DNA of 64,000 nucleotides from Lineus longissimus (Eukaryota; Nemertea; Pilidiophora; Heteronemertea; Lineidae): the NCBI RefSeq assembly GCF_910592395.1, contig NC_088311.1, forward strand, positions 1,366,501 through 1,430,500, in the 5' to 3' direction. The position numbers were made by a program, and so were the translations under genes. Below the pieces are notes generated by a model. It did not search any database, was not told where the DNA came from, and worked only from the letters and a program-made list of their open reading frames with translations. Below, piece by piece: positions 41,080-50,046 of the stretch (position 1 is its first letter; every line of letters begins with the position of its first letter).

Positions 41080-42790
41080 AAACAGCAACCAAACTAAATC
41101 GGGCCTGGTTTCCCCACGGTGAGAGCCGAAACAGTCTTTTCCGGCAAGGATTCCCTTACGGCGAGTTGCTGCCAATTCGGGGATCTGAAGCTTATCTGAA
41201 AGGTCTTCGCAGCTCCACCATGTCCCCGACACAGATATGGAAATGAGACAGTCACAACCAGACCGAATCGAACCTGCCAGCTCGAGCTTCTGGCCAATAC
41301 TGTAAGAGAGATGAGACAGGTGCAACCTGACTTACTCGGGTCTGGCAGCTCCATAGTGTCGTCGACACTGTGAGATGGAAGAAACAGTCACAGACAGACC
41401 CATCTTGACGTGGCTGTCCACCGTTTTTGCCATCAACACCGAGAAAATGATGGAAGTGACACAGCCAGATCGGTACGTGATGCCGACACAGCAAGGGAGA
41501 TGATGCAGGGCCAAATAGTTCTGGGTGTGATTGTCTCATCTCTCTCACCCTGTTGACAAGACCATGGAGCAGCCAGGCCCAATTTCAAATTGGCTGTGGC
41601 TATCTCATCACTCTCACCATGTCGGCAATACGCCGATAGGACAGTCTTTCCCATTTGGTTTGGTTGTGACTGTCTCAATCTCACACTGTGTTGGCGATAC
41701 GGTGGAGCTGGCAGGGTGAGTTTAACGCTTTTGAGTGTTATCTAAAAGTCATGGTTTAACTTGCTTTCTAGTTTCTAGTTTTGGCGGTTCTACTCTTTCA
41801 CAGTGTAGGCAAAACGGATGGGGGCAGTCAGGTCTGCTTTTGACTCTCGCGTCTCTAACTGTGATGGCAGGATGTTGGAATTGCCACGGTCGATTCGAGT
41901 TGTCGTGATTGTCTCATCTTTTGCAGTGTCGGCGACATGTTGGAGCTGCCAGCTTGGTATCGGCTGGCTGAACTCTCTCACTGTGTTAAAACACGGTGGT
42001 GGTAGGGGGTTTGGGGCGACCAGATCCCTTTCGGCCTGGTTCCGATGGTTACATTCCTCGCGCCGTGTTGATGACGAGACGGCGGGACAGCAACGCTCGA
42101 TTCAATCTGGTTGTAATTGTCTCATCTCTATCGATTCAGTATTGCGGACTGACAAATTTCTCTCACCGTGTTGGAGCAAGGTTCGCTTTGGTCTGGTTAC
42201 GGCTGTAGCTACACCGGTACGGAGTTTGCAAAAAGTTGAGCCAGTGGATCCCATGCGGTATCCCGTATGGTAGCGATTACTTCGTCTCTCCCGCCGTATC
42301 GGCAAGGTGGTACTTACAGATCCACTTCTCAATAATTCTTATGCGAGCTGGTTGTGACTGGCCGAGCCCTGTCACCTTGGAGGCCTTGTGACTTCCTCAT
42401 CTCTCTCATCATGTTGTCAACACGGTGGAGCAGCCAGGACTGATTCGGCCTGGCTGTGACTTCCTCATCTCTCTCACCATGTTGACAACTTGGCAGAGCA
42501 GCCAAGACTGATTTGGCCTGGCTGTGACTGTCTCATCTCTCTCGCCATATTAACAACTAGACAGTGCGGCGAAGATTGATGTGGCCTGGCTGTGACTGTC
42601 TCATCACTCGCATCATGTTGTCAGTACGGTGGAGCAGCCAGGATTGATTCGGCCTGGCTGTGACTTCCTCATCTCTCTCACCATGTTGACAACTTGGCAG
42701 AGCAGCCAAGACTTTTTTTGCCTGGCTGTGACTGTCTCATCTCTCTCATCATGTTGTCAGCACGATGGAGGAGCCAGGACTGTCAAACAG
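41080..42790. repeat. Degenerate 68-bp repeat family, orientation switches near 41515
   Basis: Repeated motif ggcctggctgtgactgtctc, then catctctctcaccatgttg, then acaacttggcagagcagcca. Left of about 41515 the motif appears as its reverse complement (gagatgagacagtcac); to the right it is forward. Copies between 42345 and 42785 are the best preserved. ORFs on both strands here are by-products of the repeat. Confidence 0.8.
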
Positions 42791-42842
42791 TTGTGTGAGC
42801 TCACTAGAGCTTGCACTTACATAATAGTGTAAAACTAAAATT

Positions 42843-42864
42843 TATATAATATATATATATATAT
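42843..42864. repeat. AT microsatellite
   Basis: A run of alternating at, directly abutting the palindrome array that follows. Confidence 0.9.
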
Positions 42865-42865
42865 G

Positions 42866-43285
42866 GGCATATCGGATGCGCATCCGATATGCCACGAGAT
42901 CCTTTACCGTCAATTCCCTTACCGTCTTCGGATGCGCATCCGATATGCCACGAGATCCTTTACCGTCAATTTCTTTACCGTCATCGGATGCGCAGCTGAT
43001 ATGCCACGAGATCCTTCACCGTCAATTCCTTTACCGTCTTCGGATGCGCATCCGATATGCCACGAGATCCTTTACCGTCAATTTCTTTACCGTCATCGGA
43101 TGCGCATCCGATATGCCACGAGATCCTTCACCGTCAATTCCCTTACCGTCTTCGGATGCGCATCCGATATGCCACGAGATCCTTTACCGTCAATTTCTTT
43201 ACCGTCATCGGATGCGCATCCGATATGCCACGAGTTTTTTTGTTACCTCACCGTCAATTCCTATACCGTCATGGATGCCACGAGC
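42866..43285 (+). repeat. 56-bp tandem array carrying a palindrome in each unit
   Basis: Seven units at 42873, 42929, 42985, 43041, 43097, 43153 and 43209, then a degenerate tail. Each has tcggatgcgcatccga, a perfect 16-bp palindrome, broken only in the third unit. In the first unit the symmetry extends to 28 bp (42866-42893). Spacers alternate between accgtcttcgg and accgtcatcgg, so the true period is a 112-bp dimer. Because 56 is not a multiple of 3, all forward frames are open without being a gene. Confidence 0.95.
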
Positions 43286-43395
43286 TTTGTTCGCGTTGTA
43301 AAGGTTTCGGGGATACGACTAATGCATGCGAGCACCGTCGGCGGAACCCCAAACCGCCCTCTCGATCTATCCGTAAGAACAAGCCACTCTCGTGA
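43282..43395 (+). pseudogene. Zinc-knuckle-like remnant
   Basis: One frame reads ELCSRCKGFGDTTNACEHRR. The spacing C-x2-C-x4-D-x4-C equals that of the CCHC zinc knuckle found in retroelement gag/ORF1 proteins, with Asp where His is expected, followed by a basic stretch. It directly follows the palindrome array and has no larger ORF, so it is probably a decayed retrotransposon fragment. A chance match cannot be excluded. Confidence 0.3.
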
Positions 43396-44412
43396 CCGTC
43401 ACAGTTACGGACTCCGGACCTCCAGACTTTAGAGACCGAGCTTTTCTTTACCTTACAATTACTGTATACTCGGCACCTCACTTATATGTGTTGTTTTTTT
43501 CACATACATTGTTCTCGTGGTTTACGGAAAAGTAGGCCTAAAATGTTATAGTGTCTAAAAACAATATTCAGTTAATGGAATTACACTTTTTTCCATTACT
43601 GCTTGCTTGATATTGCCCTAACAACTTTTTCATGAATCAATTTTGAGCATTATGTTTACAACGTAGTTATTATAGCACGAAATATGAGTCTAAAATGCCA
43701 AATACTTGCAACTATTATGTTAATCACTGAAATCTTAGTGTACTAATTGCTCGCTATAAGCTAGGTTATTGCGCCCCTAAACCAACGTACTGACAACGCT
43801 TGCTACCTCCCCCGGAACTCAAACTTTAACGTGAGTTAATTGTAATCTTACTCTCTATATACCAAAGTGATTTATCTAGGAATACAGTTGCACTTCACTG
43901 AAAACTAATGATGTGTTGATGAGTTCAATGAATCCTTCGATTCCTTTGGTTTTCTTGGCGAACTGACGTCCGACAATCAATGACCCGTTGACGTGTACCT
44001 GCAATACGCCATTGCCGTAGTGTGTAAACAGATCTATTTTTGGACGAAACTCAGCCCCTCACAAACTTTGGTCCATTTCGCCAATGATGACACTGCTTCT
44101 AGACTGTACCACAGCACTTTAAGCTGTAGCAGCGCTAAGCAAGAGTCAAGACAAATGTCCGCTGCCAGCCGCTGCTGGACCAACCCCCTCGCCCGCCCCC
44201 CATCATGATATCAGATTCAGAGGCCTGGCTGAGCCCTGTGATTTAGCCAAATTCAATATGATTCTTTTCTACTGTGATGTTAAGGCCCTTGTGTCATGCA
44301 GCGTATTCGGTAGCACCGGTACACAACTTATGTTAAACCGCGACGTCTGCTGCAATTCAAATTGCATATGACGCCAATGGAATTGTGACGACTTGTTTCT
44401 CAAATCTTTTAG

Positions 44413-44612
44413 TGAACAGTGATCACGGGCTGTGGGAATTGCGAAGGGATGGTGTAGAGTATCGCCACAACAATGTTGATATGATCACTCGTCGTTTCAG
44501 CGGGCATGACTTGGTACATCCAGTGACCCAGCAAAAAGTAGCCTCGGTACAGCCAGAAGTAGCAACAAATCGCAAAAGGGGATCCTTGTCTGACTGGTGG
44601 CTGGACCACATG
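44413..44612 (+). CDS. Orphan exon-like ORF
   Basis: Open frame bounded by a cttttag acceptor and a cacatg|gtaggt donor. The peptide includes LWELRRDGVEYRHNNVDMI and ends SDWWLDHM. The composition is protein-like, but no family is recognised and neighbouring candidate exons do not match its phase. Confidence 0.25.
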
Positions 44613-44986
44613 GTAGGTCACCATCAAATAAGGGAGTGGATCCAGCACAGCTGGATAGAGGGGGCCCCGTTGAGGGCGAAGCCTGAATATGGTGAGGGCG
44701 AGCCCTCACAATCACATGAAAGCGCAGTAGGCGCTCACCCACGAAGGGAGGTCTGGGGGTCTCCAGCAGGAAAATTTTGAAACTGAGATGCTCTCAGATG
44801 CGTTTCCCAAGTGTCTGAGAGACGATGTTTACTCGTTAATTCACTGCAAAGAAATGCATAACGAAAAAGCCACCTAGGTTTTCTTCTTTGGGTTGTGAGG
44901 AGAATATTTCAAATCATTTGAGCAGCAGTATCTAACCTACAACGCGGTCAATGATTTCCACTGTGTTTTTGTTTTCACTGTTTCAG

Positions 44987-45114
44987 ACACTTGTTGGAAA
45001 AGGAAGGACCAAAGGTGCCATCGTCGAGGGCCCAGTTAGATGAAGAGATTGAAGCCTGGGCTGCACACAATCCTGTTAGTAACAAAAAAAGAAGGAAAAA
45101 ATGCTGTCCCATTT
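44987..45114 (+). CDS. Orphan exon-like ORF with acidic LDEEIEAW motif
   Basis: Follows a strong acceptor (ttttcactgtttcag). The frame includes PSSRAQLDEEIEAWAAHNP and a KKRRKK tract, then runs into a SINE. The LDEEIEAW segment resembles the C-terminal LDxxLDAY motif of mRNA-export adaptors (ALYREF, CHTOP); this is only a similarity by eye. A further candidate exon, with acceptor at 45378, reads SRKKSPPTDDLIQVYQRLQ and stops. Confidence 0.25.
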
Positions 45115-45262
45115 GTCCATATGCCCAGCGCCAGAACCCATTTATACATCTGGGTAGTGAGGCAAGTGTCTAAGAGACCTGCCTGAGTCTCTCACCGACT
45201 GTAGGATTCGAACCAGGGACCTCTTGACCTCTAGTTGAGAATCTGAGCCACTAGTCCATAGT
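45105..45262 (-). repeat. tRNA-derived SINE copy
   Basis: On the minus strand, a tRNA-like head (ctagtggctcagattctcaa, then ccctggttcgaatcct with a perfect B box) is followed by a body ending in ccagatgtataaatgggttc. That body matches the copies at 7862-8200. Confidence 0.6.
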
Positions 45263-45967
45263 GTGTCGTGTAGATTCACGCTGGTCTTGCTCTTCGATCT
45301 TGTCACGTCACATTCTTGTCCCTTGCTCTGCCACAGTCATGTACTGTATTGAATTGAATTCTATTTTCTGTCTTCAGAAAATCTAGGAAGAAGTCGCCAC
45401 CCACTGATGATCTCATCCAAGTTTACCAAAGACTCCAAAGCAGTGTAGGAGAGGAATGGTGGCCTGTTCGAACAGGCATGGACTGAATCGCCAGCTCTCA
45501 TCTCCCTAGTCACTCCGATGGCCACGTGTCGCTCCTCGATCAACAGCGATTTCAATGAATGATGCGTTGATGTGGGCAAAAAGTGAATCCTTTCTCGCCT
45601 CTGAACTCTGGTGTTCGTCGTATCAATCCATTTTGATTGTCGAGCAACTTGTGAGCACACCTCTACTTGTTAGTGGGAAGTAATTTGCAATAGAGTGACT
45701 TACTTTTATTTCTATATATTTCATTGTATTTTTTCACTTCACATCATTGTTATTTTGAAAAATCCTGCCAAAATTCTGTTGACTGTTTGTTGTCGACAAG
45801 AGTCTATGTTTCATGAATAACAAGGCTGTGTTCTGTACATTGTATTCCGTCTTTAGTCTCCTGTCTTTGCATCTGTTTTCATTATTTTGTTGCCTTAAAA
45901 GAGGGCAACGTTAAGTCGGTGAATTGGTTTGGATGGAGATGACCCTTGAGAAAAAAATCTCAGATTC

Positions 45968-46142
45968 ACCATGGTAAAATCGGAGTTGACCATGCTCACC
46001 ATGGTGAATGCAGCGTTCACCATGGTGAATTCAAAGTTTACCATGCTCACCATGAATGTAGAATTTACCATGCTCACCATGGTAAAATATTTCACCGTCC
46101 CAATTCACTATGGTGAAGTGCTGTCAGATTGCCATGGTGAAA
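45968..46142. repeat. Cluster of CCATGG-centred palindromes
   Basis: Repeated ttcaccatggtgaa, including a perfect 14-bp palindrome at 46016-46029, and variants ctcaccatg and gaccatgctcaccatgg. The two strands read almost the same, so both have ORFs with repeated TMVN. Not a gene. Confidence 0.8.
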
Positions 46143-46388
46143 TTGAGACACATTATTTTATCCTTAGGGTAGGCCCCCTACACCAACACCTAACACTTTC
46201 TCAACCCCAATACTTGACCTGACCCAATGTATGTCTGCCCTTATCAGCCCAGAAACTCCCCAACCCAAGCAAAATCATGAAGCCCATCGCACTATTGTCC
46301 GTCTTCTGTCATGGTACAGGCAACGGCAATTGCGATTGGTGAAATCCCAATATCTTTCTGTCTGCATGGTCTGTGGGATGTGGAAACA

Positions 46389-46900
46389 ATCAACCTCTGC
46401 CAGCTGCTTATCTATTCTGATTGTGAAGGCCTTGACACAACATAAAAACTCTGACGCGAAACAACTACCCTCTGCCAGCTGGTTATCTGGTCAGGTTGGG
46501 AAGACCTTGACACAACCTAAAAATTACACTAAGGTTACCGCTAATGAACTTTGGAGACGACAGGACAGCCTACGTAACAACCAACCTCTTCCAGCTGGAT
46601 ATCTGGTCAGGTTGGGAAGACATTGACACAACCTTCAAAGGGTCCTTTAGCTGTACAAGACAACATTACACTGTGATACAAGACAACTGATTTGGTTGTA
46701 CCGTGGTAATCATCTCACAAGGACGGAAAATGGAACAACCAACATCTGCCAGCTGGTTATCTGGTCAGGTTGGGAAGTCATTGACACAACTTCAAATGGT
46801 CATTTAGCTGTACAAGACAACTGATTTGGTTGTACCGTGGTAATCATCTCACAAGGACTGACAATGGAACAACCAACCTCTGCCAGCTGGTTATCTGATC
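46389..46900 (+). repeat. Degenerate tandem repeat, five copies
   Basis: The motif ctctgccagctggttatctg followed by gtcaggttgggaaga and ttgacacaac recurs near 46393, 46470, 46586, 46744 and 46877. The last two copies are about 132 bp apart and share a further gtacaagacaactgatttgg block. Earlier copies are shortened. Confidence 0.8.
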
Positions 46901-48050
46901 TCACGAGACTGGCAGTACACAATATCTACCTGACAACTCTTCAAGTACAACTTGAGTACTACTTGGGACCACAGTCATCTTAAACGTGCCACCAAAATGA
47001 CGTCAATATCTACATAAAAATACTTTACTTGATCAATTTGTCTACAGTGTAATTTTGGAAAGAAGCCCTCAAATTCGTTGTCAGTCCTCGTTTGATTTTT
47101 AGCCGTAGCACTAGCAGCCAATAGCTGGTCTCAAATCATCCACAACAATCAACAGAACATTGGGTTTCTGGGAATGTGCGATACCTGAAACAAATGCCAA
47201 CACAACCGAGATGAAAGTGGATACAGAATTGTGACAAAGATACTGATGAAAACATCACACATGGCAATGGAGTATTTAATTGTGCTGGCTCCTCAATTAG
47301 AAATTACTCGAAGAGAAATTTGTCCAAGAGACATCTCCAATAATCATATGGGCAGTCTCATCAGTCAGTCGGTCCTAAAGACATTTCTAATAAACATGGG
47401 GACAATCTCTTCCGAGTGGTAATCTGTCCAATTGACCACGACCAAGTATCTGATTTATAGCAGGGGCCTATATGTAGACTAGGACTGTGGTCTGCTGGTA
47501 TGACCCATATTTTGGGTATTGTAAAATTGTTATGACAAATATATTAAAAAAACTCTTACAAAAGAATATTAATTGGTGTAATAGGTATCTATCGATAAAA
47601 TCAAGATCACTATCAGGTTGATATTTCTTGAGATGAAAACGAAAGAACATATTAGTGAAGGCACATTAGCAAAACCAAAATATTGATCTTTCAGAAATTA
47701 GTTAGGTATCAAACTTTCGTTTATCTGCTCAACGTTTTGAAGTGGTCGTGATCGCGTAATAGACGAACGCCTGCTGACCAAATACTCGTAGCACAGTGAC
47801 ATGTGCATATCTTTGCTAATTTTGACTATTTTGCTATACAGCCATGTATATGCAACACAGTTAATTTATTCTAAGATATGCATGCATGCATGCCATGGTG
47901 ACCAATATTGAGGATCACCGATTGTTGATGTCTGGGGCATGACCTATCCTCCCATTGCATACCCCTACATCCTCTATATAATGGTACCGGTACTGTTTAC
48001 ATCAGTCAAGGAGACACATACTGATGGATACCATCGGTATGTGGTCTTGA
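46900..48050. other. Region without recognisable genes
   Basis: AT-rich, with short ORFs only and no splice-supported exons. A gcatgcatgcatgccatgg run lies near 47880. Confidence 0.4.
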
Positions 48051-48054
48051 GAAG

Positions 48055-48224
48055 CCGGTGTGGCGGGGATAGTAGTCCTAGGGCTGATAGTCCGTGTAAC
48101 AATAGCCCGCATTGCTAAATGTTTTGGTTAGGGTTAGCGGTACAATAGATCATGCTGCTTAATTGGTCAAATACAATGCTACCGGACTATGACTCCAGGG
48201 GAACTATATCCGCTGTCACACCGG
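48055..48224 (+). mobile_element. 170-bp MITE, copy A
   Basis: Begins ccggtgtg and ends cacaccgg, with imperfect terminal inverted repeats of about 40 bp (ggatagtagtcctagggctg against the reverse of the far end, ggatatagttcccctggagt). The internal 100 bp (gcccgcattgctaaatg, ggttagggttagcggtac) is non-coding. A near-identical copy lies in reverse orientation at 56731-56900. No clear target-site duplication was found. Confidence 0.75.
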
Positions 48225-48469
48225 TTCCAATGACCACTCGTACTCTGGAAAGAAGCTGAGATTGCTCTGGGACTCGCTAGTCCCCACGGGGCTATAAAAC
48301 ACCGGTGTAACATCTGTGGTTGTTCCCCATGTTTCAGTGTTTCCAAACAATAGGCAGCTAGAGAGACCATGACTTTTCAATAGGGGGATACACAGAAAAA
48401 CTCGTCAATCTATTTTTGAGCGTTCCCAAACAATGAGGGGAAACACTCAAAAACAGAAACACTCAAAAA

Positions 48470-48595
48470 CATTACACCGGCACCCCGACATGCTCGTCTT
48501 CTATGAGAAGGAAAAGGAGGTCCTAATCATCGAGATAGCTGTCAGCTCCGACAGACACGTCCTAGCACGTGCGGAGGAGAAACGATCGAAGTACT
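48470..48595 (+). pseudogene. Non-LTR retroelement endonuclease-like fragment
   Basis: The frame reads HPDMLVFYEKEKEVLIIEIA and then SSDRHVLARAEEKRSKY. The PD...(I)IE-x-A pattern, followed by a charged helix ending EEKRxKY, resembles the C-terminal PD-(D/E)xK-type region of R2/NeSL-like non-LTR elements. Only about 40 residues remain and the frame then enters the 68-bp repeat block. Confidence 0.4.
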
Positions 48596-49075
48596 GTGGC
48601 TGTGACTATCTCATCTCTCTCATCATGTTGTCAACACGGTGGAGCAGCCAGGACTGATTCGGCCTGGCTGTGACTTCCTCATCTCTCTCACCATGTTGAC
48701 AACTTGGCAGAGCAGCCAAGACTAATTTGGCCTGGCTGTGACTGTCTCATCTCTCTCACCATATTAACAACTAGGCAGTGCGGCGAAGACTGATGCCGCC
48801 TGGCTGTGACTGTCTCATCTCTCTCACCATATAGACAACTTGGCAGAGCAGCCAAGACTGATTTGGCCTGGCTGTGACTGTCTCTCATCTCTTTCACCAT
48901 GTAGACAACTTGGCAGAGCAGCCGAGACTGATTTGGCCTGGCTGTGATTGTCTCATCTCTCTCGCCATATTAACAACTAGGCAGTGCGGCGAAGATTGAT
49001 GCGGCCTGGCTGTGACTGTCTCATCACTCTCATCATGTTGTCAACACGGTGGAGCAGCCAGGACTGATTCGGCCT
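48595..49075 (+). repeat. 68-bp tandem repeat, about 7 copies
   Basis: ggcctggctgtgac recurs at 48661, 48729, 48797, 48865, 48935, 49003 and near 49070, period 68 with small indels. Same family as 41080-42790; the stretch around 48611-48720 is almost identical to 42406-42710, so one site seeded the other. Confidence 0.95.
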
Positions 49076-49143
49076 GGTCGGGACATGGTGAAGCTTCGAC
49101 TTCCACTTCGGACTGGTTGAGACACTCGGATCTCTCTCAGTGC

Positions 49144-49482
49144 GGCATGGCGAGGAGGCTAAAGACACGAGGAGGTTAAAGAGATGGCGAGAAGGCCGGG
49201 GAGATGGCGAGGAGGCTGAAGAGGTAGCGAGGGGGCTGAAGAGATGGCAAGGAGGCCGGGAAGATGGCGAGGAGGTCGGGAAGTGGCGAAGAGGCTGAAG
49301 AGATGGCGAGGAGGTAGGAGAGATGGCGAGAAGGCCGGGGAGATGGCGAGGAGGTCGGGGAGATGGCAAGGAGGCTGGAGAGATGGCGAGGAGGCTGGAG
49401 AGATGGCGAGGAGGGTGGGGAGATGAAGAGGAGGCTGGAGAGATGGCGAGGAGGCTGGAGAGATGGCGAGGAGGCTGAGATA
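49144..49482 (+). repeat. 20-bp minisatellite
   Basis: Repeats of agatggcgaggaggctggag with gtcggg and ctgaa variants, about 16 copies. The minus strand reads as a Pro/Ser-rich repeat (SPSLQPP), which is a by-product. Confidence 0.95.
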
Positions 49483-49489
49483 TGTAAAA

Positions 49490-50046
49490 CTATTCGTAGT
49501 TTTAAACCAACGCCAACATATCACTCTTAACTTTTTCAGTTTATTAACGATTGGTCTCGAAATACACTGACAAAATTGAGCCTGCGTTAAGTAGTCAGTC
49601 CGTCTTTAATGCAGAATATTAGGGTGTATACGAAGAATATCACATCCATTGTGACTAGGATTGTGTTACCAGGAACGTCTCTGATGACACTTATCTTGTT
49701 TAAAAGTTCTGTGGTATCCCGGTGACAACTATCGGTTGGAGAATTTTCTCTGTAGCACCAGAGATTGAGTCATTAAAATCAGTGGGTTTTTTGTGCACGC
49801 ATGGGGAGAGCGACACCATGCGGTGATCCATGCTCGACCATCGTGTGTTATATACATTTACAAATGAGGACGCATGATACAGGACTCCGAGGATGGACGA
49901 GTCAAGTACAACTGGAGAGTGGGAGACGTCAACGCATTAGTCCCAAATACTATATGGTTCTTGTGTTATATCATGCTATTTTGACACATAGGTGTTCTCG
50001 CTATTGTGTCAGGAGAGCAATGGAAACAACTGGTACCGCACTCTCC
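49490..50046. other. TYMP 3' flank and probable 3' UTR
   Basis: No exon is supported. An apparent minus-strand exon using an acceptor near 49913 was considered, but the true last TYMP exon is at 50183-50047. AATAAA on the minus strand at 49540 may mark the 3' end. Confidence 0.4.
49540..49545 (-). terminator. Candidate polyadenylation signal for TYMP
   Basis: AATAAA on the minus strand (tttatt on plus), about 500 bp past the TYMP stop. It is the only such hexamer I noted close downstream. Confidence 0.3.

Noticed and set aside
42863-43432. 189-aa and 141-aa ORFs over the palindrome array as a repeat protein
   Set aside because: The 56-bp unit shifts frame each time and all forward frames are open; no start context or splice sites.
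49159-49524. Pro/Ser-rich minus-strand ORF as a mucin-like gene
   Set aside because: It is the translation of a 20-bp minisatellite.
49700-49913. Alternative last TYMP exon ending near 49700
   Set aside because: Phase fits, but its sequence does not resemble the enzyme's C-terminus; the exon at 50183-50047 (NVWAKFHHD) does.
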